DNA of 64,000 nucleotides from Sediminihabitans luteus (GTDB lineage: Bacteria > Actinomycetota > Actinomycetes > Actinomycetales > Cellulomonadaceae). How positions within the stretch are numbered: position 1 is the stretch's first letter; each line of letters starts with the position of its first letter. Shown in pieces: positions 8,493 through 17,561 of this stretch. Location of the stretch: positions 1-64,000 of the forward strand of contig NZ_PGFE01000007.1 of the NCBI RefSeq assembly GCF_002797595.1, written 5' to 3'. The notes beneath the pieces were generated by a model that saw only the letters and a program-made list of their open reading frames with translations, was not told the origin of the DNA and made no database searches. Both the position numbers and the translations under genes were made by a program.

Positions 8493-9509
8493 ATGCGGAT
8501 CTTCGGTACGGACGGTGCAGGACGCGCCGTGGTCGTCGCGGCGCTCGCCGTCGTCCCGCTCACGGCCTGCACCTCGTCCGGGGCACCCTCCGCCGTCGAC
8601 GCGCAGACCCCGGTCTCGTCGTCGGTCGGTGCGCCGTCCGTCGCCGCGTCGTCCGGCGGCGCGACGTCAGGGTCTGCGGCGTCGGGGATCGTCCCGACCG
8701 CTGAGCTCGACACGGCACGCGGGGCGGTCGTGCTTCCCTACGACCGGTTCGTGCCTGACAAGGTCGAGCAGACGGAGCTCGGGCAGGCCGTCGCGGTCGA
8801 GAACGCGCTGTGCCTCCGGGAGGCCGGTCTGGACATGATCGTGCCGCCGCCGTTCGAGGACGTCGACGTCTACGCGCAGGAGTCGTTCTTCGGCCCGTGG
8901 ACCATGGACCAGGCCCAGAAGTTCGGGTTCGCGCGTCCGATGCGGGACGCGGACCTGCGCGCGAACGGCTACGTCCCGGCCGACTACGGCAGGCCGAGCG
9001 ACCCGGTCGCCCTTGCCGTGATCGACCACGACACGGCTCTGCTCGACGGGCACGACGCCGAGGTCGAGGCCTGCAACGAGAAGGTCCAGCACGTCTACAC
9101 CGCGATGCGGTCGGCCCGAGACACCCCGTGGCAGGCCGAGATCTCGGCCGTCGAGACCGCGCTGCCCGAGAACGACGTGGTCGCGGCCGCGTTCGACGAC
9201 CTTGACGCGTGCCTCGTGGCCGGAGGGCTCGAACCAGACGCGGCGCAGCCGGGCTACGTCGTCGGTGCGGACGTGGTGACCATCGACGAGGAACAGGTCG
9301 AGCTCGCCGTGCAGGTCGTCGGGTGCAAGGACGAGACCGACTTCACGCGGCGTGTCGCGACCGAGTGGGCGCGGCTCCAGGCCGCGGTGCTCGAGAAGTA
9401 CGAGACCGACGTGATCGCGCAGGGCGCCGCCAACGACGAGGCGCTCGCCGACGGACGCGCGACCGTCGCGGCGCACCCCGAGGTGTTCGTGTCGGGCGCC
9501 GGGAAGTAG
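8493..9509 (+). CDS. Putative lipoprotein, 338 aa
   Basis: An exported protein of unknown family. The N-terminus has a signal peptide ending in a lipobox (VVPLTAC, Cys at about 25), followed by a Ser/Ala-rich linker. The mature part is acidic with paired cysteines near 110, 190, 235 and 270, so disulfides are likely. AGGGGGCGGG precedes the ATG as ribosome binding site. It lies 30 bp before the ABC-transporter adaptor gene in the same direction and is probably part of that operon, where a surface lipoprotein could bind or sense the transported molecule. That role is inference from position only. Confidence 0.7.
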   Translation: MRIFGTDGAGRAVVVAALAVVPLTACTSSGAPSAVDAQTPVSSSVGAPSVAASSGGATSGSAASGIVPTAELDTARGAVVLPYDRFVPDKVEQTELGQAVAVENALCLREAGLDMIVPPPFEDVDVYAQESFFGPWTMDQAQKFGFARPMRDADLRANGYVPADYGRPSDPVALAVIDHDTALLDGHDAEVEACNEKVQHVYTAMRSARDTPWQAEISAVETALPENDVVAAAFDDLDACLVAGGLEPDAAQPGYVVGADVVTIDEEQVELAVQVVGCKDETDFTRRVATEWARLQAAVLEKYETDVIAQGAANDEALADGRATVAAHPEVFVSGAGK

Positions 9510-9539
9510 TCCGCACGTGGTGATGGCGAGGAGCAGACG

Positions 9540-10955
9540 ATGAAGACCTCCCGATGGGTCACGACGACGGTCGTGTGCTCCCTGGCGGCCGTGGGGTTGG
9601 CGTTCGGGGCCGCGACGTTCGTGGACTCGCCGTGGCAGTCCGCGATCGCGAACTCGGAGCGCGAGCCCGTCGTGACCGTGCCGGTCGAGCGCAAGACCCT
9701 CGCGGCCGACGTCGCCGACGTGCAGGGCAAGTTCTCGGCGGGGCGTGAGGTCGTGGTGCCCCCGCCCGCGCTCGACGTGCCCGGGGTCGTGACCGCGAAG
9801 GTCCTCGACCCGGGTGACGCCGTGAGCTCGGGGACGGTGCTGGCGGAGGTCTCGGGCCGCCCCGTGATCGCGCTCGTCACGCCGTTCCCGCTCTACCGCG
9901 ACCTGGTCCCCGGTGCCGAGGGGCCGGACGTCGAGGCGCTCCAGGACGCGTTGCGGGTGCTCGGGGACTACGCGGGGACGAGCGACGGCGAGTACGGGCC
10001 GGGCACCGCGGCGGCGGTCGCGGCGCTGTACACGCGGCTCGGGTACTCCGTGCCGATCGACCCGGAGCTGGCCGACGCGGTCGACGACGCGACGCGTGCG
10101 CTCGCCGACGCGCAGCGGGACGCGAGCGCGGCGGACCTTGCCGAGGGGCCGCCGGACGACGTCCTCGGGACCGCGGGGGCGGACGACGTCGACGAGGCAC
10201 CGTCGTCGACCGGCACGTCGTCGGTCGGCGCGTCGACGGGCTCGACCGCGGTCGCCGACGCGACGAGGGAGCTGGCCGACGCCCGGTACGCGGCCCTGCC
10301 GCCCCTGCGGGTCAGCGAGATCGCGCGTGTTCCCGCGAAGGGCGTCACGGTCCTCTCGGCCGCGGCGCTCGGCACCGAGCTCGGAGGCGCGACGTCGGCG
10401 GCCGGGCAGGCGGAGCAGCAGGACGTCGCGGCCGACCCGGGTGCGGGCGCGGACGCGGGCGGCGGTGACCTCGTGCGGCTTCGCGTCGGGACCCCGAGCG
10501 TGACGGTCCGGGTCGGCGTGGCGTCGAAGTCCGCCTTCCAGGCGGGTGCGACGGTCGAGATCCGGGCGGTCAGGGACCAGGACGCCGTCGTGACGGCGCA
10601 GATCGAGACGGTCAGCGAGTACCGCCAGCCGGACGCCGAGACCGCGAGCGGTCTGCCGGGGTACGACGTGACGATCGTGCTCGACGCGAAGGCGCCCTTC
10701 TCGGACGGCGACACGCTCGTCGTCGCCTCGCAGGAGGCGGGCGACACGAAGGCGGAGGGGCTCGCGGTGCCGCTCGTGGCGCTGCGCGAGGACGAGGCCG
10801 GCACGTTCGTGAGCGTCGCCGGGCGCGGGCGGGTCGCCGTCACCGTCGTCGCGACGGGTGACGGCTACGCGGTCGTCGACGCCGGCGGGCTCGCCGAGGA
10901 CGACGCGGTCGTGATCTCGGGGCCCGCTCCCGGCGGGGGAGCGGACGACCGGTGA
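9540..10955 (+). CDS. Periplasmic adaptor-like protein of an ABC exporter, with peptidoglycan-binding-like segment
   Basis: A 471-residue membrane-anchored protein with an N-terminal signal-anchor (about 8-30) and beta-rich lipoyl/adaptor-like segments (REVVVPPPALDVPGVVTAK). Residues about 125-170 (GPDVEALQDALRVLGDY..DGEYGPGTAAAVAALY) match the peptidoglycan-binding domain 1 repeat. A low-complexity Asp/Ala/Ser stretch follows, then C-terminal beta-barrel-like strands. Gram-positive members of this type replace MacA/HlyD adaptors and pair with MacB-like permeases. The stop overlaps the start of the ATPase gene by 4 bp (GTGA), so translation is coupled. The peptidoglycan-binding segment could hold the complex at the wall. 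Substrate unknown. Confidence 0.78.
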   Translation: MKTSRWVTTTVVCSLAAVGLAFGAATFVDSPWQSAIANSEREPVVTVPVERKTLAADVADVQGKFSAGREVVVPPPALDVPGVVTAKVLDPGDAVSSGTVLAEVSGRPVIALVTPFPLYRDLVPGAEGPDVEALQDALRVLGDYAGTSDGEYGPGTAAAVAALYTRLGYSVPIDPELADAVDDATRALADAQRDASAADLAEGPPDDVLGTAGADDVDEAPSSTGTSSVGASTGSTAVADATRELADARYAALPPLRVSEIARVPAKGVTVLSAAALGTELGGATSAAGQAEQQDVAADPGAGADAGGGDLVRLRVGTPSVTVRVGVASKSAFQAGATVEIRAVRDQDAVVTAQIETVSEYRQPDAETASGLPGYDVTIVLDAKAPFSDGDTLVVASQEAGDTKAEGLAVPLVALREDEAGTFVSVAGRGRVAVTVVATGDGYAVVDAGGLAEDDAVVISGPAPGGGADDR

Positions 10956-11659
10956 GCGCGCTCGACCTGTCGGGCGTGACCAAGACGTATCTCGTGGACC
11001 CGCCCGTCGAGGCGCTGCGCGGCGTCGATCTCACGGTCGAGCCCGGTGAGCGCGTCGCGGTGCTCGGTCGCTCCGGCGCGGGCAAGTCCACGCTGCTCAA
11101 CATCGTGGGCCTGCTCGACGAGCCGACGTCGGGCACCTATCTGCTCGCCGGCCAGGACGTCTCGGCGAGCGGCTCGGCAGAGCGTGACCGCCTGCGCGCC
11201 GAGACGTTCGGCTTCGTCTTCCAGGAGTCGCACGTGCTCGGGCACCGCACCGCCGCCCAGAACGTCTGGCTCGGTCTCATGGCGTCGGGCGTCGCGCGCC
11301 GCGAGCGGGACGTCCGCATCGCCGAGGTGCTCGAGCGCGTCGGTCTGACCCATCGTGCCGACTCTCTCGGACGCCTGCTCTCGGGCGGCGAGAAGCAGCG
11401 GCTCGCGGTCGCCCGGGCCGTCGTGGCCCGCCCGCGCGTGCTGCTCGCCGACGAGCCGACCGGGAACCTCGACGACGCCAACGCCACGAGCGTGCTCGAC
11501 CTGTTCGACGAGCAGGCCGCGCAGGGTGTCGCTGTCGTGGTCATCACGCACGACGCACGGACCGCGCAGTGGGCGGACCGCGTCGTCACGCTCGTCGACG
11601 GCCGGCTCGCGTCGGTGCCCCACGACGTGTCGTGGCTCGACCGGGTCGGTGCGCCGTGA
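10952..11659 (+). CDS. ABC transporter ATP-binding protein, MacB/LolD type
   Basis: A 235-residue nucleotide-binding subunit of normal length with all key motifs: Walker A GRSGAGKSTLLN near 32-43, the Q-loop (FVFQESHVL), the signature LSGGEKQRLAVARA, Walker B VLLADEPTGNLDD and the H-loop histidine (VITHDART). This subfamily (MacB, LolD, FtsE-like) works with FtsX-fold permeases in extrusion or envelope mechanotransmission rather than import. It begins at GTG overlapping the adaptor stop and ends overlapping the permease GTG, so the three proteins are made together. Confidence 0.93.
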   Translation: MSALDLSGVTKTYLVDPPVEALRGVDLTVEPGERVAVLGRSGAGKSTLLNIVGLLDEPTSGTYLLAGQDVSASGSAERDRLRAETFGFVFQESHVLGHRTAAQNVWLGLMASGVARRERDVRIAEVLERVGLTHRADSLGRLLSGGEKQRLAVARAVVARPRVLLADEPTGNLDDANATSVLDLFDEQAAQGVAVVVITHDARTAQWADRVVTLVDGRLASVPHDVSWLDRVGAP

Positions 11660-12960
11660 CGGTCGAGCTCGGGTCGTTCCCGCTCGCCGTGGAGCCCGCC
11701 GCCCCCCGGGCCGGGCGATGGCGTGCGGGCGTCGCCCGGGTGCAGGACGTCGTCGACGACGTCCTCGTCGAGCTCGCCTCCCGCCGGGCCCGCGCGCTGC
11801 TCATGGTCGTCGCGGTCGGCCTGTCGACCGGGGCCCTGCAGGCGTCGGTGGGGATCTCGACGCAGGCGGCGCAGCAGATCGGTGCCGACATCGCCGCGTC
11901 GACGCTGGACCTGACATCGGTGTCGGTCGTCCCCACGGGCGACGGGCCGGGCGGCGCCGACGCCGCGTCGGCCTCGGAGGTCGCGACGATCCTGCCCGCC
12001 GACACCGAGGAGCGCCTCGCCGGGATCGACCTGGTCGACTCGGGCGGCCGCAGGCTCGACGTGAGCGGGGCGGCGAGCCCCGTCGTGACCAGGCTCCCCG
12101 GAGGCGACGAGGTGGGTCGCGGGGAGGGTGAGCAGCAGCTCGACGTGGTCGCGGTGACCTCCGGCTACCTGCGGGCAGCGCGCACCGAAGCCCCGACGGC
12201 GTCGACGTTCCTGCTCGACGGCGACACGCCCGTCGTCCTGCTCGGTCCCGGAGCAGCGGAGGCGCTCGACGTCCCGGTGGTCGACGACCCGACAGGGCTC
12301 CAGGTGTGGATCGACGGCCAGCCGTACGACGTCGTCGGGTTCGTGGGCGGCGCCGGCCCGGCCGCGCTCGAGAACGCGGTCGTCATGCCGTACGCACGAG
12401 GGCTCGCCACGGTGGGCAGGGACGACGACGCGAGCGTGCTCGTGCGGGCGCTCCCCGGCGCGGGTGCGCAGGTCGCGTCGGTCGTCGCCCAGGCCGTGCG
12501 GCCCGACGCTCCCGAACGGCTGTCCGCGTCGTCCGTGGTCTCGATGAGCACCCTGCGGCGCGGCGTCTCGACGCAGATGGACAAGCTCGCCGCCTGGACC
12601 GGCACGGTGCTCATGGTCCTGACGATCCTGCTCATCGCCAACTCGATGATCGTCGCGGTCACGAGCCGCACCACCGAGATCGGGCTCCGTCGTGCGCTCG
12701 GGTGCTCGCGCGCACAGGTCGGCGCGGTGTTCCTGGCCGAAGGCATGCTCATCGGGTTCCTCGGCGGCCTCGTCGGCGCGGCGATCGCAGCGACCTCCGT
12801 GGTCGCCGCCGCGGCGCTCAACGGCTGGAGCGCCGTGCTCTCGCCCGGCTGGATCGCGGTCGGGCCCCTGATCGGCGTCGCGGTCGGCCTCGTCGCCTCG
12901 GCCTATCCGGCGCGGCGCGCGGCGACGATCAGCCCGGCGCTCGCCGTCCGCTCGGAGTGA
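11656..12960 (+). CDS. ABC transporter permease, FtsX/MacB family
   Basis: A 434-residue membrane protein with the typical four-helix FtsX/MacB layout: one helix near 53-72, a large extracellular domain (about 75-300), then three helices (around 315-335, 360-385 and 400-420). The third-helix region carries the family stretch TEIGLRRALGCSRAQVGAVF, and the C-terminus has YPARRAATISPALAVRSE, both signature regions. GTG at 11656 overlaps the ATPase stop by 4 bp. With the adaptor and ATPase it forms a tripartite-like exporter. It converges with the next gene, leaving a 13-bp gap. Confidence 0.92.
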   Translation: MTVELGSFPLAVEPAAPRAGRWRAGVARVQDVVDDVLVELASRRARALLMVVAVGLSTGALQASVGISTQAAQQIGADIAASTLDLTSVSVVPTGDGPGGADAASASEVATILPADTEERLAGIDLVDSGGRRLDVSGAASPVVTRLPGGDEVGRGEGEQQLDVVAVTSGYLRAARTEAPTASTFLLDGDTPVVLLGPGAAEALDVPVVDDPTGLQVWIDGQPYDVVGFVGGAGPAALENAVVMPYARGLATVGRDDDASVLVRALPGAGAQVASVVAQAVRPDAPERLSASSVVSMSTLRRGVSTQMDKLAAWTGTVLMVLTILLIANSMIVAVTSRTTEIGLRRALGCSRAQVGAVFLAEGMLIGFLGGLVGAAIAATSVVAAAALNGWSAVLSPGWIAVGPLIGVAVGLVASAYPARRAATISPALAVRSE

Positions 12961-12973
12961 CGGTCCTTTCTGC

Positions 12974-13489
12974 TCAGGTGGTCGGCGGGAGGAGCGTGAG
13001 TCGGACGACGGGCACGCGCTCGCGCCAGTCCTGACCCTCGTCGGCGAGTGGCTCGGCGTGCGCGCGCAGCACGTCCGCGAGACGGGCCCAGGCGCGCGGG
13101 TGGTCACGCTCGTAGGACGCGAGCACGGCTGCGCCGTCCGCGGGGGAGAGCGCGGCCGCCAGGGCGCGACGTCGTCGCTCGAACCCGGTGCTCACCAGGG
13201 CGCGGGGGTCGGCGAGCAGGTTGCGGTACCACTGCGAGCGTGGGCCCAGGCCGGCCGCGACGTGGATCACGGGCCGCGCGTCGTCGTCCACGCCGTCCGC
13301 GACCTTCTCGAGCACGACCTGACGCCAGACGCCGCTCGTGCGGCCCTTGTGCTCGACCAGCAGCATGCGTGTGCCGAGCAGGAACCCGAGGCCGGCACGG
13401 TAGAGGCCGATCGGGGCGCGCACGATCCAGCGCGTGCGCAGGACGCGGTCGGTCAGGGGCGTGGGGCGCGTCGTCCGCGGGACGGTCAT
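12974..13489 (-). CDS. Deazaflavin (F420)-dependent nitroreductase family protein
   Basis: A 171-residue protein similar to the DUF385/DDN family of F420-dependent quinone or nitro reductases found widely in actinobacteria. Supporting features are the length, the segment GTRMLLVEHKGRTSGVWRQV (strand-turn-strand carrying the conserved G-R-TSG pattern) and PRSQWYRNLLADPRA, where the family usually shows 'W..NL.A.P'. It is cytoplasmic with no signal. The ATG at 13489 is preferred over upstream in-frame ATGs because homology starts here. Whether it binds F420 or FMN cannot be decided from sequence. Confidence 0.8.
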   Translation of the reverse strand: MTVPRTTRPTPLTDRVLRTRWIVRAPIGLYRAGLGFLLGTRMLLVEHKGRTSGVWRQVVLEKVADGVDDDARPVIHVAAGLGPRSQWYRNLLADPRALVSTGFERRRRALAAALSPADGAAVLASYERDHPRAWARLADVLRAHAEPLADEGQDWRERVPVVRLTLLPPTT

Positions 13490-13781
13490 GGCCCCACGGT
13501 AGGAGTGGACGCCCGGCGCGTGCTCGCCGAACCGAGACCCGCGCGTTACCGCTGCGTAACAGGGGGCGCAGGTCCACGAAACGGGCCGCACCTAGGTTCA
13601 CCACAGCACCGGGCGCGAAGGCCGACGATCGGGACAGTTACCGATTCGTTGTCCACAACGCTCGAATCGTGACTATCGCCGTGAGGTGACCTGTGTCACA
13701 GTGCATGAGTTCAGCGGTGAACAGCGATCGGTGACCGCTGCGGGCACCACCCGCAGGGTCTGGACCTCGGAGGTTCGGTAC

Positions 13782-15014
13782 ATGCGCACAGCACGACGCA
13801 CGACGGGTGGGGTGGCGCTCGCGCTGACCGCCATCCTCGCGATCACGGGTTGCAGCGAGCAGTCGCAGGGAGGGGACGAGGCCTCGGGTGGCTCGAGCGA
13901 GTCCTCGTCCGCGGAGCTCGCGATCCAGCCGCTCATCCAGATCGACGCGGAGGGCGCCGAGGCGCCCGCCGCCGAGACGTCGAGCGCGGCCGACCCGGCC
14001 GGCGACGGCTCGGCGACCTGCGACGGCGTCGCGATCGCCATGGCGGGTGCGCTCACGGGCCCGAACGCGGCGCTCGGCACCAACATCCTCAACGGTGCCA
14101 AGGTCGCGGTCGACAAGCACAACGCGGCCAACGCGGACTGCCAGGTCGAGCTCAAGCAGTTCGACACCGAGGGCGACCCGCAGAAGGCGACCCAGGTCGC
14201 GCCCTCGATCGTCGCCGACGACGCGGTGATCGGCCTGCTCGGTCCGGCGTTCTCGGGCGAGACGAAGGCGACCGGCGCGGTGTTCTCCCAGGCGGGCCTG
14301 CTCTCGCTGACCGCCTCGGCCACGAATCCGGGCCTCACGGAGAACGGCTGGACGAACTTCTTCCGCGGCCTCGGCAACGACGACTCGCAGGGCGGGGCCG
14401 TCGCGAACTACCTCACGGGCACGCTCGGCGCGGCCAAGGTCTGCGTCATCCAGGACGACACCGACTACGGCGTCGGCCTCGCGGAGGTCGTGACCGAGAC
14501 CCTCGGCGACGCCGCGGACTCGTCGTGCTCGGCCAAGGTCAAGACCGGTGACAAGGACTTCTCGGCGACCGTCGAGATCGTCAAGAGCGCCGAGCCCGAC
14601 GCGATCTACTACGCGGGCTACTACGCCGAGGGCGCGCCGTTCCTGTCGCAGCTCCGTGCAGGTGGAGTCGACGCGACGTTCGTCTCGGACGACGGCGCGA
14701 ACGACCCCGAGTTCGTCAAGCAGGCCGGCGACGCGTCGAAGGACGCCTACCTGACCTGCCCGTGCGGCCCCGCGCCCACGGACTTCGCGACCGAGTACGA
14801 GGACTCGTCGGGCCAGGCGCCCGGCGTCTACTCGGTCGAGGGCTACGACCTCGCGACGATCATGCTCGCCGCGATCGACTCGGGCGTGACCGACCGCGAC
14901 GGCATGGTCGCCTTCGTCAAGGACTACTCGGGCGACGGTCTCGCCAAGCACTACGAGTGGGACGCCACGGGTGAGCTCGCCGACACCACCACCTGGATCT
15001 ACCAGGTGAAGTGA
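13782..15014 (+). CDS. livK: Branched-chain amino-acid ABC transporter substrate-binding lipoprotein
   Basis: A 410-residue extracytoplasmic binding protein of the LivJ/LivK (type I periplasmic) fold. It has a lipoprotein signal peptide with lipobox ITGC (Cys24), a Ser/Gly/Glu linker to about residue 75, then the Leu/Ile/Val-binding domain beginning GVAIAMAGALTGPNAALG with family features DTEGDPQKATQVA and VEGYDLATIML. It binds a hydrophobic amino acid outside the membrane and delivers it to LivHM. The ATG at 13782 follows GGAGG with 9-bp spacing; an in-frame ATG further upstream lacks the signal-peptide start. First gene of livKHMGF; a hairpin right after it can favour its own transcript. 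Confidence 0.93.
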   Translation: MRTARRTTGGVALALTAILAITGCSEQSQGGDEASGGSSESSSAELAIQPLIQIDAEGAEAPAAETSSAADPAGDGSATCDGVAIAMAGALTGPNAALGTNILNGAKVAVDKHNAANADCQVELKQFDTEGDPQKATQVAPSIVADDAVIGLLGPAFSGETKATGAVFSQAGLLSLTASATNPGLTENGWTNFFRGLGNDDSQGGAVANYLTGTLGAAKVCVIQDDTDYGVGLAEVVTETLGDAADSSCSAKVKTGDKDFSATVEIVKSAEPDAIYYAGYYAEGAPFLSQLRAGGVDATFVSDDGANDPEFVKQAGDASKDAYLTCPCGPAPTDFATEYEDSSGQAPGVYSVEGYDLATIMLAAIDSGVTDRDGMVAFVKDYSGDGLAKHYEWDATGELADTTTWIYQVK

Positions 15015-15021
15015 CGACCAG

Positions 15022-15049
15022 GGGCCGGGCGCCACGGCGCCCGGCCCCG
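15022..15049 (+). terminator. Intercistronic hairpin between livK and livH
   Basis: Two 13-base arms, GGGGCCGGGCGCC and GGCGCCCGGCCCC, separated by 2 bases, begin 8 bp after the livK stop. With no U tract it may act as a partial terminator or a 3' stabiliser, giving more binding protein than permease. This arrangement is known in many binding-protein operons; its use here is inferred. Confidence 0.6.
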
Positions 15050-15162
15050 CGTCGTCCGACGCGACCCGCAGCGCCCCGACCCCGGGCGCACCCGTCCCGC
15101 ACGCCTCCCTCACGCGCCCGCACGACCCACGAGGTCGCCGCGGCGCCCTCCAAGGAGCCCGC

Positions 15163-16200
15163 ATGAGCCTCCTCCTGCACGGCGGACAGCTGTACGCCGA
15201 CGGAGTCATCGACTTCGACCTCGGCAGACTCGCCGACAACTTCTGGGCCCTCACCGTCGACGGCCTGACCTACGGCGCGATCTACGCGCTCGTCGCGGTC
15301 GGCTACACGCTCGTGTACGGCGTGCTGCGGCTCATCAACTTCGCGCACTCCGAGATCTTCATGCTCGGCATGTTCGGCCAGTACGCGATGCTCATGCTGC
15401 TGGGCTTCTACCCGAGCGGCAACGCGTTCGACAAGGGCGTGCTGCTCACCGTCGTGTACCTGTGCCTCGCGATGATCGGCGGCATGGTCGTCTCGGGCGG
15501 CGCGGCCGTCGGCCTCGAACGGCTCGCGTACGCGCCGCTGCGCAAGCGCGGTGCGCCGTCGCTGGTCTTCCTCATCACCGCGATCGGCGCCTCGTTCATC
15601 CTGCAGGAGTTCGTGCACTTCGTGCTCCCCAAGCTCACGGGCGGCGAGCTCGGCGGCGTCAACGCGCAGCAGCCGATCCGGCTCGTCGTGCCGACCACGC
15701 AGTTCACGATCTTCGGGGCCGACGTGACCAACGTCGACCTCGTCATCATCGTCGCGGCGCTCGCGCTCGCGTTCGTCACGGACCGGTTCATCAACGCGAC
15801 CAAGTTCGGCCGCGGGATCCGCGCCGTCGCGCAGGACCCGGTGACCGCGACCCTCATGGGCGTCTCGCGCGAGCGCATCATCATGCTCACGTTCCTCATC
15901 GGCGGCGTGCTCGCCGGGGCCGCCGCGATGCTCTACACGCTGCGCGTACCCAGCGGCATCATCTTCTCGGGCGGGTTCATCCTCGGGATCAAGGCGTTCT
16001 CGGCCGCCGTGCTCGGCGGCATCGGCAACCTGCGCGGCGCGCTGCTGGGCGGTCTGCTGCTCGGCGTCATGGAGCTGTACGGCCAGGCGGTCTTCGGGAC
16101 GGAGTGGCGCGACGTCGTCGCGTTCGTCCTCCTCATCCTCGTGCTGATGTTCCGGCCCACGGGGATCCTCGGCGAGTCGCTCGGGAGGGCCCGCGCATGA
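15163..16200 (+). CDS. livH: Branched-chain amino-acid ABC transporter permease LivH
   Basis: A 345-residue integral membrane protein of the LivH family with about eight hydrophobic helices. Family landmarks are visible: GAIYALVAVGYTLVYGVLRL in the first helix, INFAHSEIFMLG, and AAVLGGIGNLRGALLGGLLL, the cytoplasmic loop that docks the ATPase. Together with LivM it forms the translocation pore for Leu/Ile/Val or related compounds. AAGGAG precedes the ATG by 6 bp. It overlaps livM by 4 bp (ATGA). It is somewhat longer than the Escherichia coli protein (308 aa) because of an extra N-terminal stretch before helix 1. Confidence 0.95.
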   Translation: MSLLLHGGQLYADGVIDFDLGRLADNFWALTVDGLTYGAIYALVAVGYTLVYGVLRLINFAHSEIFMLGMFGQYAMLMLLGFYPSGNAFDKGVLLTVVYLCLAMIGGMVVSGGAAVGLERLAYAPLRKRGAPSLVFLITAIGASFILQEFVHFVLPKLTGGELGGVNAQQPIRLVVPTTQFTIFGADVTNVDLVIIVAALALAFVTDRFINATKFGRGIRAVAQDPVTATLMGVSRERIIMLTFLIGGVLAGAAAMLYTLRVPSGIIFSGGFILGIKAFSAAVLGGIGNLRGALLGGLLLGVMELYGQAVFGTEWRDVVAFVLLILVLMFRPTGILGESLGRARA

Positions 16201-17561
16201 GCACCTCGGACACCCCCGACGCGACGTCGGCGAAGGCCACGTCGGCGAAGAGCACGTCGGCGAAGGCCACGACCTCGAGGCCCACGAGCCTCCCGCCCGC
16301 GGGCCGCACCCCCGTCGCGCAGCGCCCGCACGCCGGGCTCGGCGACCGGCTGCGCCTGTGGTGGGACGCGCTCGCGCGGCCCACGCAGTGGGCGATCGGC
16401 GTGCCGTTCATCCTGCTGATCGCGGCGCTGCCCGTGATCCGGCCGCCGCTGCTGACGACGGTCGGCACCGACTTCGGCAGCGTCATGGCGCAGTTCGGCA
16501 TGGTCGCGCTCATCGCGATCGGTCTCAACGTCGTGGTCGGCCAGGCGGGCCTGCTCGACCTCGGCTACGTGGGCTTCTACGCGATCGGCGCCTACACGGT
16601 CGCGCTGCTCACGAGCCCCGACAGCCCGTGGAACCTCACCGACGACTGGCTCTCGAACGACTGGGCGTGGCTCGCGTGCCTGCCCGTCGCGATCGCGGTC
16701 ACCGCGATCTCGGGGCTGATCCTCGGGTCGCCCACGCTGCGCCTGCGCGGCGACTACCTCGCGATCGTGACCCTCGGGTTCGGCGAGATCGTGCGCCTGC
16801 TCGCGGACAACCTCGACAGCGTCACGGGCGGCGGGCGCGGGCTCTCGCAGGTCGCGTACCCGCGCGTCGGGGTCTCCGAGGAGCACCCGAACGGGGTGTT
16901 CTCGGCCGGCAACGCGAGCGGCACGCTCAACGCGGGCGTCTGGTGGTTCTGGGTCTCGATCGTGCTGATCGTGATCGCGCTGCTCGTGGTCGGCAACCTC
17001 GAGCGCTCGCGCGTCGGGCGTGCCTGGGTCGCGATCCGGGAGGACGAGGACGCCGCGGAGATCATGGGCGTGCCCACGTTCCGGTTCAAGCTCTGGGCGT
17101 TCGTCATCGGCGCCGCGATCGGCGGCATCTCCGGAGCGCTGTATGCGGGCCAGGTGCAGTTCGTGGTGCCGACCAACTTCAACGTCATCAACTCGATGCT
17201 GTTCCTGTGCGCGGTCGTGCTCGGCGGCCAGGGGAACAAGCTCGGCGTGATCGTCGGCGCGTTCGTCGTGGTCTACCTGCCGAACTTCTTCCTCGGCCGC
17301 ACCGAGATCTTCGGGATCCCGATCGACGGCAACGAGATCGCCAACTACAAGTACCTGTTCTTCGGCCTCGCGCTCGTGCTGCTCATGATCTTCCGGCCGC
17401 AGGGGTTGTTCCCGGCACGCCAGAAGCTCCTCACATACGGCCGTGAGCTGTACGTCGCGGCGCGCGCCGCGGCGCGCAAGGTGTCGGGTGCCGGCGACGG
17501 GTCGGGGCGGGCGGACGCCGTCCCCGCGGTCGACGTCGCGACGGAAGGAGACGCCCGATGA
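16197..17561 (+). CDS. livM: Branched-chain amino-acid ABC transporter permease LivM
   Basis: A 454-residue partner permease. After a hydrophilic Ser/Ala/Lys/Thr N-terminus with three copies of a TSAK-type unit (residues about 8-25), it shows the LivM pattern: NVVVGQAGLLDLGYVGFYA, LRLRGDYLAIVTLGFGEI, and AVVLGGQGNKLGVIVGAF, the ATPase-docking loop. About nine to ten membrane helices. The start ATG overlaps the livH stop and the stop overlaps livG, so LivH/M/G are translationally coupled. The repetitive Lys-rich N-terminal tail is unusual but short. Confidence 0.95.
   Translation: MSTSDTPDATSAKATSAKSTSAKATTSRPTSLPPAGRTPVAQRPHAGLGDRLRLWWDALARPTQWAIGVPFILLIAALPVIRPPLLTTVGTDFGSVMAQFGMVALIAIGLNVVVGQAGLLDLGYVGFYAIGAYTVALLTSPDSPWNLTDDWLSNDWAWLACLPVAIAVTAISGLILGSPTLRLRGDYLAIVTLGFGEIVRLLADNLDSVTGGGRGLSQVAYPRVGVSEEHPNGVFSAGNASGTLNAGVWWFWVSIVLIVIALLVVGNLERSRVGRAWVAIREDEDAAEIMGVPTFRFKLWAFVIGAAIGGISGALYAGQVQFVVPTNFNVINSMLFLCAVVLGGQGNKLGVIVGAFVVVYLPNFFLGRTEIFGIPIDGNEIANYKYLFFGLALVLLMIFRPQGLFPARQKLLTYGRELYVAARAAARKVSGAGDGSGRADAVPAVDVATEGDAR

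Noticed and set aside
13649-13679. TTGTCC and a TATCGC-like hexamer as a livK promoter
   Set aside because: Spacing of 18-19 and weak hexamers; not good enough to list as a feature.
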